Shown in pieces: positions 56,104 through 64,000 of a DNA stretch of 64,000 nucleotides. The position numbers were made by a program, and so were the translations under genes. Each line of letters starts with the position of its first letter. Position 1 is the stretch's first letter. The notes below the pieces were generated by a model. That model saw only the letters and a program-made list of their open reading frames with translations. It was not told the origin of the DNA and searched no databases. Source of the stretch: Prorocentrum cordatum (Eukaryota > Sar > Dinophyceae > Prorocentrales > Prorocentraceae); contig CAUYUJ010000892.1 of assembly GCA_963575745.1 (NCBI GenBank), forward strand, positions 438,372 to 502,371, written 5' to 3'.

Positions 56104-56401
56104 ACTAGCGCCGCTGCTCTGCAGCGGGGGGCTGACAGGCAGAGCTTCGAGCGCGAGGCGGAGCGATGGGAGCGGCAGACACCCGGCATCAATGACACGC
56201 CGCCGCGGGGAACCCATCGGCGTGCTACTATTACAGGGCAGCTTTTAATACATAGGATTTTTGCAAACAAGAAACATGAGCTTAATTACATTATTAATTT
56301 AGGAGTAAATTGATGCATGAACTAATTGTTGTTTTTAATACTGAATGCCTGCATGTTCAATACATGATCCGCACGCGGAGTATGTATTAAAAACGGCACT
56401 G

Positions 56402-56560
56402 TAAGTCGGGCCTGTCCTGCTACAGAGGGATCTTGGGCGAAAACTTAGAAATACGCAAAACATGCCACCTAAAAGTCACAGCATAATCAACACAGAGTCC
56501 CCAGATTATGTTTTCACTATTCGGGATATTCCTCCTGCAGAGGGACAGGCCCGAGTTAAT
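56402..56560. mobile_element. Family A element A12
   Basis: Typical ends. The flanks share only ACTGT. An AT-rich spacer (56230-56400) separates it from A11. Confidence 0.65.
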
Positions 56561-57129
56561 GCTACTGTTGACGGAATGCCAGGCCGTCGGACAAACACGA
56601 AGGAGCAACACGCTAACGAGCTACCGGCGGCGATGTGTCATTGATGCTCTGTTTCCCCTCCCGAGGTGGGGGGGGCTGGCTCAGGAAGGGGAGCTTAGCT
56701 TCGAATCGGCGGGGGATCCCCACCCGATCGGCGATATGCCCTCGATAGCGAATCCGAACAATCTCTACCCCTGAAGCGGGGGCCGCCAAGCAGAGCTCCA
56801 ATAAACCTCCCTAAGAAGCTCCGCCCCGCCCATGCATATCGGTCCCATGCCTTTGTGTAGAAAGGAACGCTCCATTCCGACCGCACTTATATGCCCCCTC
56901 GTGGCTTTACCCTCTCGCCCAGGGCACTTCCCAACGTACTCAAATTCCAGCAGTGATGCAAGACGGGCCCCCTAAACCTGCACGGGCCAGGCCGCGGGTC
57001 GACAGAGCGTCCAAGATGGCCTCGGTGACAAGATCAGAACCAAAGATGGCCTCGGTGAAAAGGTCAGAACCATTGCTTGTGTTGCTAAGGTTTTGAAGAC
57101 CGTACCTCCTGGCCTCCTTGTGGGGAGGC

Positions 57130-58080
57130 CATGATGTACTGCGGTCCCTCGTTTGATCGATATCATCCAAGGTGGCCCCAAGATGCCGCCCGAGGCTCCC
57201 AAGGGTGCCCCAAGATGTCCCCGAGAGGTGCCCAGGTGGCTCCAAGAGGTCCTCAAGAAGTCCCTCCCCACGATGCCCACAAGAGGCTTCCAAGAGACAC
57301 CCAGGACGCCCCGAGAGGCCCCCCGCAGAGGCGTCCAAGACGCCACTACAGACCTCGGCGAGAATACCAACATTATTTGTTGTACGCATGTGTTGGCCAC
57401 ATGTTGGCCTCTTGGGGGGACGCTAATTGAGGAGCCCCCCTCTCCCTTGATCGATCTCCTCCCAGAGACGGCCCCAAGGGGTGCCCCAGGAAGGCCCAAG
57501 AGGCCACACAGAGGTCCCCTAAGATCTCCCAAGAAGCTCACAAGAGACCCCCACGACGCCTCAAGAGTGAACGGGCCCCAGGACACACAAATAAATACAC
57601 ACAACTAACAGGATTCCCTGTATTTTCCCATATTTCCTAAGTGTTTGCTTTCCCCCCCACTTCCCATACTTTCCCATATTTTCCTGGGAATGGACGACTA
57701 ATTGTGTCTGTGTGTCTTTTCTCCTCCTGAAAGAGGCCCTTCATGGGCACCCAAGATGCCCCTGAAGGCCTCGGCGAGACGCCCCACCCATTGACTGTAC
57801 CACGGTTTTGGCTACATGCTGGCCTCCTTGGGGGGGAGCCTTCTGGAGTACCCACGGCCCCTCGTTTGATCGATCTCCTCCAAGCTGGCCCTCAGATGGC
57901 CCCCCGAGGCTCCCAAGGGTGCCCCAAGACGGCCCCGAGAGCTGCCCCGGAGGGTCTAAGAGGCCACCAAGAGGCCCCCAAGATGCCCCTAAGATGCTCC
58001 CAAGAGACCTCCAAAAGGGCTCCACAGAGGCACCACAAGAGGACTCCACGAAGCTCTGGGGAGAAACCTGAAGAGACTCC
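57130..58080. repeat. Duplicated GAGGCCCCAAG-rich segment
   Basis: 57130-57470 and 57840-58080 share CCCTCGTTTGATCGAT and GAGGCTCCCAAGGGTGCCCC. A related short block occurs at 21190-21350. Confidence 0.7.
57574..57729. mobile_element. Family C element
   Basis: Same ends and interior. It separates two copies of a GAGGCCCCAAG-rich repeat (57130-57470 and 57840-58080). Confidence 0.65.
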
Positions 58081-58504
58081 GAGAGCCATCCAAGAGGCTT
58101 CTGGCCTTTTCTGCTCGTCCTCCTCCTCCTCCTTGTCATCCGCTTGTTCCTCCTCCTTCCTCCTCCCTCCTCCGCCTCCCCTCTCCCTCCTCGTGCAGTG
58201 GCTGGAACGCAGCCCGAGGCTGAGAGCCGCCGAGAACCGACGAACACGTTCGAAAACCTCGAACCTCAAACTTCGGATTCCCACTGACGAACCTGACGGT
58301 GTGGTCACCGCATCGGTTTCGGGGAGACGTTAGACTCGGGTACGGGGGACTGGGGTTGGCGTGACGGGGCCATCATGAAAATGACGAGACCCAACATGAA
58401 ATCTGACTCGAACTCCCGCTGCAAACATCCCACGAAAACCGGACCGTCCAAATGCAAGACGTGCTCGTCCAAAAACGCCGGCAAACACCAGTTCCAGCTA
58501 ACTC

Positions 58505-58646
58505 TTAGGTCAGGCATGTCCCCCTACAGGCGGATTTTGGAAGCATTCAAAATAAACAAACAATGTTAGAAAAACGGAACTCGTCCCCAGACTATTTTAT
58601 GACCATGTTTGAACTTCCCTCCTGTAGAGGGAGCGGCCCGACTTAA
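58505..58646. mobile_element. Family A element A13
   Basis: Flanks GCTAACTC (58497-58504) and GCTTACTC (58647-58654). It is inside an intron whose donor is GTAAGTC at 58663. Confidence 0.75.
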
Positions 58647-58663
58647 GCTTACTCGAGACTTAC

Positions 58664-58904
58664 GTTTGCCCGACGTTTGGGGGCCCCCGAGCGTTGGCCG
58701 GCAACGCGCGTGCTTGGTGCACAACCCGGGGAGCCGCCACCGCCAGGAGCGCGGAAGTCCAGACTTGCGCCTCCGGCCCCGCCTCCGTGGTAGCCGCCGC
58801 CGCCACCGCCCGCGCCGTACCTCGCCGCAGGCGGGACGAGGGGGGCTCAGACATGCTCGCGCCGTGACTAAAAGAAAGCATAAGGACTGGGAGGTTTTTG
58901 GCAA
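58664..58904 (-). CDS. Exon of unknown function, Ala-rich
   Basis: The frame is entered from the acceptor GAGAG before 58904 and runs 79 codons to a strong donor (GTAAGTC at 58663). The product has a short hydrophobic stretch (LPVLMLSFSHG) followed by an Ala/Arg/Pro-rich region. The upstream exon ends in the complementary phase. I recognise no family. The opposite strand is also partly open, so coding strand rests on the splice signals and introner orientation. Confidence 0.4.
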
Positions 58905-58909
58905 CTCTC

Positions 58910-59018
58910 ATTAGGTCGGGCGTGTCCTCCTACAGGCGGATTTTGGACGAAACATTAAAATTATAACAGAATGCGCTATTTTGGAGTCTTCCTCCTGTAG
59001 AGGGACACGCCCGACTTA
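58910..59018. mobile_element. Family A introner A14
   Basis: Flanks CAACTCTC (58902-58909) and CAACTTCC (59019-59026). The predicted 111-bp intron is 58905-59015. Confidence 0.75.
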
Positions 59019-59154
59019 CAACTTCCAGCCCCTCGGGGCCCTCGCCCCGCCCCCCGGACCGTACACGAGCGACGCGGGCTGAAAAAGCCAGCCCCGCAGG
59101 CAAAGGTCGGGACGTCCCGGGACCGCGCGTTGGCGGAAGCACGACGCCGCATGA
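59016..59154 (-). CDS. Exon of unknown function upstream of a family A introner
   Basis: The reading frame is open from an acceptor ending CCCAG (before 59154) to a GT donor at 59015-59014 inside an element's terminal repeat. It encodes a Pro/Gly/Arg-rich segment. The phase-1 end joins in frame to the exon starting at 58904. No domain is recognised. The exon sits between two family A elements (58910-59018 and 59175-59402), and the intron prediction is its best support. Confidence 0.4.
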
Positions 59155-59174
59155 CTGGGCAGGGGAAGACTACC

Positions 59175-59402
59175 GTTAGCTCGGGCGTGTCCTCCTACAG
59201 GCGGATTGTGGAGGAAAAAAAGCACAGTTCAAAATATGCAAACGTGCTCAGAAATACTCAAAAATTCGCCCCCGGACTTCAGAACATGAAAACACGAAGC
59301 AAAACACCCAAACTAGACCAAAGTAGTTTAACAAAAACCGTTCCCTGACTATGTACTTACTATTCTTGAATGTTCCTCCTGTAGAGGTACAGGCCCGACT
59401 CA
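59175..59402. mobile_element. Family A element A15
   Basis: Flanks AGACTACC (59167-59174) and AGACTACA (59403-59410). The core is longer than in other copies (about 228 bp). Confidence 0.7.
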
Positions 59403-59764
59403 AGACTACAGTCGGCCTTGATTGGACAGGACACGCGAGAGGACACAAGGACCGAGGGACCACATCGCCTTAGACCCTCCCGAGGGCCACATCGCCATAG
59501 GAGCGTGAGAAGGCACGTGTCGCGAGGCAGAGGATAACAAGGGTACCCTTGAGCTGGCATGGTCGACCTGCTAATAGCTGGCCGACTGCAGTCTTGAGCT
59601 GGCATGGATCGAGGACCGAACAAAACAAATAAAAATAAAAAAGGGCTGGAGGCCGGTCTGCCGCTTCGGGCGGGTGGCCCCACGGGCCGTTGAAGAAAGA
59701 GCCCCTTGCAGGACCGTGGTTTCTCCACCCTCCTCGGAGACGAACCAGGCTGCTTCACCGCTCC

Positions 59765-60530
59765 GCCTGTCTTCCGTCCTCCCTCCTCCACTCCGCCTCC
59801 TCCTCACCTGCCGCCTCCTCCTCACCTCCGCCTCCTCCTCCTCTCCGCCTCCTCCTCCTCCGCCTCCTCCGCCCCTCCTCCTCCTCCTCCTGCTCTCCTC
59901 CTCCTCCTGCTCCTGCTCTCCTCGTCCGCCTCCTCCTCCTTCTCCTCCTCCGCCTCCTCCTCCTCCTGCTCCTTGCTTCCTCCTCCTCCCCAAACAGAGC
60001 CACCACAACCACCTCTCCGCCTCCTGCTCCTCCTTATCCTCCTCCTGCCTCCTCCTCCTCCTCCTCCTCCTCCTCCGCCTCCTCCTCCATCCTCTTCCTC
60101 CTCCTCCTCCTCCTCCTCCTGCGCTGTACCTCCCACCCGAGGCTGCTCGTCGCCTCCAGGCCTTCTCTCAGGGTCATTTTCCGGGTGTGCGCGCCGCCAC
60201 GGCCGGTGCCGCCTCGAAGCTTTCTGGTGCCGAGGCGTACCCTAGAAAAGGGGCCTCCTCCTCCTCCTCCTCCTCTCTCCTCCTCCTCCTCCTCTCCTCC
60301 TCCTCCTCCCCCTCCCTTCCCCCTCCTCCTGCTCCTGCTCCTGCTCCTCCTCCTCCGCCTCCTGCCTCCTCCTCCTCCTCCTCCTCCTCCTGCGCTGTAC
60401 CACCAGCCCGAGGCTGCTCGTCGCCTCCAGGCCTTCTCTCTGGGTCTTTTCCGGGGCGTGCGGGCCGTCACGACCAGAGCCGCCTCGAAGCTCTCTGGTG
60501 CTGGGGCGTACCCCAGACAAGGGGCCCGGG
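59765..60530. repeat. CTC tracts with a duplicated 125-bp unique unit
   Basis: GAGGCTGCTCGTCGCCTCCA to GGCGTACCC occurs at 60135-60245 and 60405-60518, each preceded by CTC repeats: a tandem duplication of about 270 bp. Confidence 0.75.
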
Positions 60531-60556
60531 GGCCGCTGTCGGAGGTGGCCAAAATG

Positions 60557-60714
60557 AAGGGGCCCAAGGACACACAAATAAATACACACAAATAAAAGGA
60601 TTCCCCACATGTTCCCATATTTGTTTGGTTTTCGTCCCCCCCCCACTTCCCATATTTCCTCATACTTTCTAGTGAATCGACGATTAATTGTGTGTGTGTT
60701 TTTCCCCTCCTGAC
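60557..60714. mobile_element. Family C element
   Basis: GGGGCCCAAGGACACACAA to TTTTTCCCCTCCTGA. Flanks CAAAA on both sides. Confidence 0.65.
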
Positions 60715-60889
60715 AAAAGAGGGGCGCCCAAGAGGGGTGTGTGCAAATCATGGCCCGAGGCACGTGCGCGGCTCAGGGGGCGGCCAGGACACGTAGTGGA
60801 ACAAGAAGGGGCGCCATGAGATCTGGGGAGATGTCCTGATCCACGCCATGACGTCCCCTCCCCCCCTGATCATCACCCCCCCTTGACCG

Positions 60890-61050
60890 CCCTCGACGCG
60901 GGCCGGGAGGGAAGGCGATCGAGAATCCGGGCTTTGGGTCGTTTTTTCCAGGAGAGGCAACAGAAGTGCCGTCGGGAGGGAAGGCGATCAAGAATCCGGG
61001 CTTGGGGGCGTCATCTTTAGGAGAGACGCAAAGTACCATTCCACCGGCTG
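60890..61050. repeat. Tandem pair of about 75 bp
   Basis: CGGGAGGGAAGGCGATC, then AGAATCCGGGCTT, occurs twice. On the minus strand it encodes a repeated PKPGFxIAFPP peptide, possibly exonic. Confidence 0.6.
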
Positions 61051-61190
61051 GGGGGGGGGGGGGGGGGGGGGCGCTCCCTCCCCTCGAGCTGGTGGCACCT
61101 CCTTCCTGGGAACTCTCCGGAGGCATGCCCGGGGCGAGGTGCCACCAGCCCGAGAGGGTGGGACAGCCGCCCTCCTAGACTTCTAGCTGC

Positions 61191-61357
61191 AAGGGCTCCC
61201 AACTTCGCGCTTCGCGCTGCGCGAAGCGCGAAGTGCGAATAACTTCGCGCTCGCGCGCCGCCTCCCAGAGGAGAAGAGGAGGATGAGGAGGAATCGGAGC
61301 CGATTCGCGAAGCGCGAATAACTTCGCGCCCTCGAGGGCGCCCTTGTAGCTGGTGGT
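61191..61357. mobile_element. Family N element
   Basis: Near-identical by eye to 46556-46716, same orientation. TAGCTG on both flanks. Confidence 0.65.
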
Positions 61358-61489
61358 AGTGGTGCTCGTGCCTCTGGTGGATTGTCGCCCTTGCGGATGG
61401 TATTCTGGCCCGCCCCTCGGGGCCCTCCTCGGGCCCTCGAGCAGGGAAGCCCGGGGGGGGGGCAAAGCAGAGAGGAGGAGGGAGTAGTA

Positions 61490-61636
61490 GGTCGGGCATG
61501 CCCCCATGCAGGCATATCTCGGAGGAAAGACCAGAAATAGTTACAGAAGACTCCAAAAGTGATGGGGACATCGTCCCTTGCCTACTTTTTCGTTGTTCTT
61601 GAATATTCCTCCAGTAGATGGACAGGCCCGACTTAA
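61490..61636. mobile_element. Family A element A16
   Basis: Typical ends. No clear duplication, because a family F element abuts its upper end. Confidence 0.6.
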
Positions 61637-61810
61637 GCATAAACATAAGCTGTTGGAGGTCAGTGCGGAATTCTTGGCTCTGCGCTGGACCCCCCTCCCA
61701 GGCGCGCAGGGCGCCAGGGCGCCAGGGGAGGCGCCGAAGGCGCCGCCAAGGCGCTCTAGCGCAGGTCCTGAAATCCGCGCGGAGCGGCAAACATGTATGT
61801 TTATGCCGTC
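61637..61810. mobile_element. Family F element
   Basis: Divergent copy abutting family A copy A16. CATAAACATAA and GTATGTTTATG ends, central CTGGACCCCCCTCCC as in the other copies. Confidence 0.65.
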
Positions 61811-61869
61811 CCTTATTACTCTTGTCTTCTTTTCTTGTTCGTATTATTATGGATCTTTTTCTGAGGAAG

Positions 61870-62330
61870 AGAGAGAGAGAGAGAGAGAGAGAAAAAAAAA
61901 AAAGAGAGAGAGAGAGAGAGAGTTGAGCGTTGGCAAAACTGAGGTTAGTGGGGCCTGGTTTAGTGATAGGTGCTGAGGGACGCCCCCCGCCCCTTTCCGC
62001 TAACCGGAACTGCCGTCACCCGAGCAAAACACCACCCACGGCAGACCTGGTTTTCAAAGATTCTGGCCCACTAACCGGGTCCCCTGAACTGGGGTCTTGG
62101 CCATACCCGAGAGGGAGAGAGAGACAGAGAGAAAAAAAAGGCAGTCCGACGACAACCGCAAAGAAAGAGAGAGAGAGAGAAGGGAATTTTTGCTGTGGAC
62201 GACTGCCGGCTAGGCTCTCGAAAGGACTAACAAGCAGGCTAAGAGAGAGAAGGGAAAAAGAGAGAGAAAGAGAGAGAGGAAGAGAAAGAGCGAGGGAGAG
62301 AGGGAGAGAGAGAGAGCAGGGAAGCGCAGG
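61870..62330. repeat. (GA)n tracts
   Basis: GAGA runs at 61870-61925, 62105-62190 and 62240-62325. The interval 61930-62100 is unassigned. Confidence 0.8.
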
Positions 62331-62489
62331 GAGGCGCTGGCGAGCGCAGGGCACTCCGACGCGTTGCCGCCCCGGTGGGTCCCGCCGGCGCCCCCGTCGC
62401 CGAGGAGCCCGGCCCCGCCCGCGCCCCCGGCGGCGGCGGTGGCGCCGCGGCCGACGGCTGCGGAGAGGCAGGTGGCGTCGCCGGCCTCG

Positions 62490-62885
62490 GGCGGGGGAGG
62501 CGACCGAGGGGCCTGTCTTCCACCACCTCCTCCTCCTCCTCCTCCTCCTCCTCCTCCTGCATCCTCCTCCTCCTCCTCCTCCTCCTCCTCCTCCTCCTCC
62601 TCCTCCTCCCCCGTCCTCCGCCTCGGGCGGGGGAAGCGACCGATGGACCTGTCTTCCACCACCATTGCCAGGAAGTTGGAGGGGCGAAGGAGGAGGACGA
62701 GGAGGAGGAGGAGGATACGGCACTGCCAAGGGAAGCGTCGCGTGGTGCACGAACGCCCACCTGAGGAGGAGGAGGAGGAGGAGGAGGAGGCGGCTGAGGA
62801 GGAGGCGGAGGAGGAGGACCCCCTCCCCCCTTCGACGTATGGTGGTGATGGTGGTGGTGGTGGTAGAAAACAAGCCCATCAGCGA
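62490..62885. mobile_element. Family G element with duplicated left end
   Basis: GGCCTGTCTTCCACCACC at about 62510 and GACCTGTCTTCCACCACC at about 62646 are followed by one right end (GGTAGAAAACAAGCCCATC). AGCGACCG and AGCGACAA flank the inner copy. The left 150 bp, including its GC-rich flank, is duplicated. Confidence 0.65.
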
Positions 62886-63049
62886 CAATTTTGTTTTCGG
62901 GGGGTGGTGAGGTTGTTTGACCCACCTCAGCCGAGCAGCCTTGGCAGGACAACAAAAGGGGCTGGGAAACTTGCCGACACGGAACACCATGATCGACCCG
63001 CGAACCATGAAAGGAATCTATATATATATATATATATAGATATAAAATG

Positions 63050-63850
63050 CAAGGCATGGCAACGCTTCAACGAAACCTGATTGGGCGACGGGCAAATGCA
63101 ATGCTGAATGTATCGATCTTGATGTACCGAGTCGAGGGCTGTGCTGTGCTCGGCCGTGCTCAATTGCGATGTGCCATGCCGCGATTGTGCTCTATAATTA
63201 GTGTTGTGGATCGAGTCCTCCTGTGCATCCGAGTCCTGACCGAACTGATCTGGATCTTAAAGTCGAGCTGCCTGAGCACACAGTAGCTGCCCCAGAGCTA
63301 ATTGGCAGGGGGACATGCCAGGAGGACGCGTCGCGGAACGCCCCAAAGGAAGCGCCAGGCGACGTGCCAGGGGACGTGCCATAGGGGACGCACCGCGGGA
63401 CGTGTCAAGGGACGCGCTACGGAACATCCTGCCCAAATCCTCATGCTAGACATCAGCCGGGGGGCTCCTGGACACATGCGTTAGGAACACATGTGTTTTG
63501 CGTTTCTCCCGCCCTGGGGCGTTGCCAACCCATTCTCCCGCCACGGGGCGTTAGGAACCCATGTGTTTTCACGAATATTCCGCCCTGGGGCGTTAGGAAC
63601 CCATGTGTTTTCACGTTGGTCCCGACCTGGGGAGTGAGGAACCGATGTGTTTTCACTCTTGTCCCGCCCTGGGGCGCTAGGAACCCATGCTCCCGCCCTG
63701 GGGCGTTAGGAACCCATATGTTGTCACGCTTCTCCCGCCCTGGGGCGTTAGGAGCCTATGTGTTTTCACGTTTGTCCCGCCCTGGGGCTTCAGGAACCCA
63801 TGTGTTTTCACGCTTGTCCCGCCCTGGGGCGTTAGGAACAATAAAATGTC
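63050..63850. repeat. Satellite cassette 3
   Basis: Head matching 39825-40088 (63050-63300), GGGACGTGCC minisatellite (63300-63430), one ~77-bp-type unit, then the ~43-bp repeat (63480-63840): the same order as cassette 2, compressed. Confidence 0.8.
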
Positions 63851-64000
63851 ACGTTTCTCGAAACTCCTGGGGCGTCCAGGGGGGCGGGCGGAAGCGAAAA
63901 ACGTTCCCCGGATACATATCCCAATGCAGAACATACATAAAACGAGCACTTCATCTAGACATCCCTTGAGTTCTGGCCCAGCGGAGAGGAACAATCCATA

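Larger units (their letters stand above)
2427..59154 (-). other. Putative giant multi-exon gene for a modular extracellular protein
   Basis: Minus-strand exons with recognisable extracellular modules lie in a sensible order: SRCR, SRCR, C-C-A-C motif, CBM4/9-like, C-C-A-C, CUB-like, beta-sandwich, C-C-A-C, SEA-like, CUB-like, then many GCC2/GCC3 Cys repeats. Several distant junctions join in phase and complete a domain: 5309 to 3650 and 3561 to 2496 in the Cys repeats, 9242 to 8304 through a GC donor, 23435 to 22894, and 39368 to 39146. The protein is probably secreted or on the cell surface, with adhesive or recognition roles inferred from SRCR, CUB and CBM families. No start codon, signal peptide, transmembrane helix or stop was identified, and both ends may lie outside the window. 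Several neighbouring genes in tandem remain possible. Less than about 10% of the span is exon. Confidence 0.6.

Noticed and set aside
1-64000. tRNA, rRNA, snRNA or spliced-leader genes
   Set aside because: I looked for the conserved tRNA T-loop, the spliced-leader start and obvious rRNA segments and saw none. A covariance-model scan would be needed to exclude them.

Overview
The window looks like nuclear DNA of a dinoflagellate; the species cannot be fixed from sequence alone. The evidence is a GC-rich, gene-poor, repeat-packed background, introns that use GC and apparently GA as well as GT donors, short repeat elements that behave as introns, and Cys-rich modular extracellular domains (SRCR, CUB-like, GCC2/GCC3, and a C-C-A-C-G-G-G motif domain) typical of dinoflagellate surface proteins. 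I see no prokaryotic operons, tRNA, rRNA, CRISPR array or dinoflagellate spliced-leader relic.

The main content is coding exons on the minus strand, spread from about 59 kb down to 2.4 kb. In transcription order: poorly recognised exons (59-54 kb); two SRCR domains (53.7-46.4 kb); a C-C-A-C domain (46.3-46.0 kb); a CBM4/9-like jelly roll split over 46.1-23.5 kb; further C-C-A-C and CUB-like modules with a beta-sandwich domain (23.5-19.4 kb); and GCC2/GCC3 Cys repeats (18.8 kb, 9.4-2.4 kb). Where adjacent exons could be matched, codon phase and domain spacing usually fit, so one very large secreted or cell-surface protein gene is the simplest model. More than one gene in tandem is not excluded.

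Between the exons are short (about 100-250 bp) terminal-inverted-repeat elements of at least 15 families, labelled A to U here. Many have about 8-bp target-site duplications. In several families an element is precisely the intron between two exons whose reading frames match: A at 15.7, 55.9 and 58.9 kb; E at 22 kb; F at 53.2 kb; G at 52.9 kb; H at 39.2 and 53.5 kb; I at 54.4 kb. They are therefore introners, that is, transposable elements that create introns. Every copy whose orientation I can judge, except one, lies the same way round, as expected if only the spliceable orientation survives in a minus-strand gene.

Other content: a frame-disrupted non-LTR-type reverse transcriptase (47.9-51.3 kb, same strand) inside the large SRCR intron; opposite-strand retroelement debris with zinc-knuckle and RNase H-like remains (10.3-14.4 kb); large blocks of minisatellite and microsatellite DNA (25.6-35.1 kb, 39.8-44.7 kb, 63.0-64.0 kb); and (CTC/GAG)n tracts throughout, several of them forming the pyrimidine tract just before a 3' splice site.
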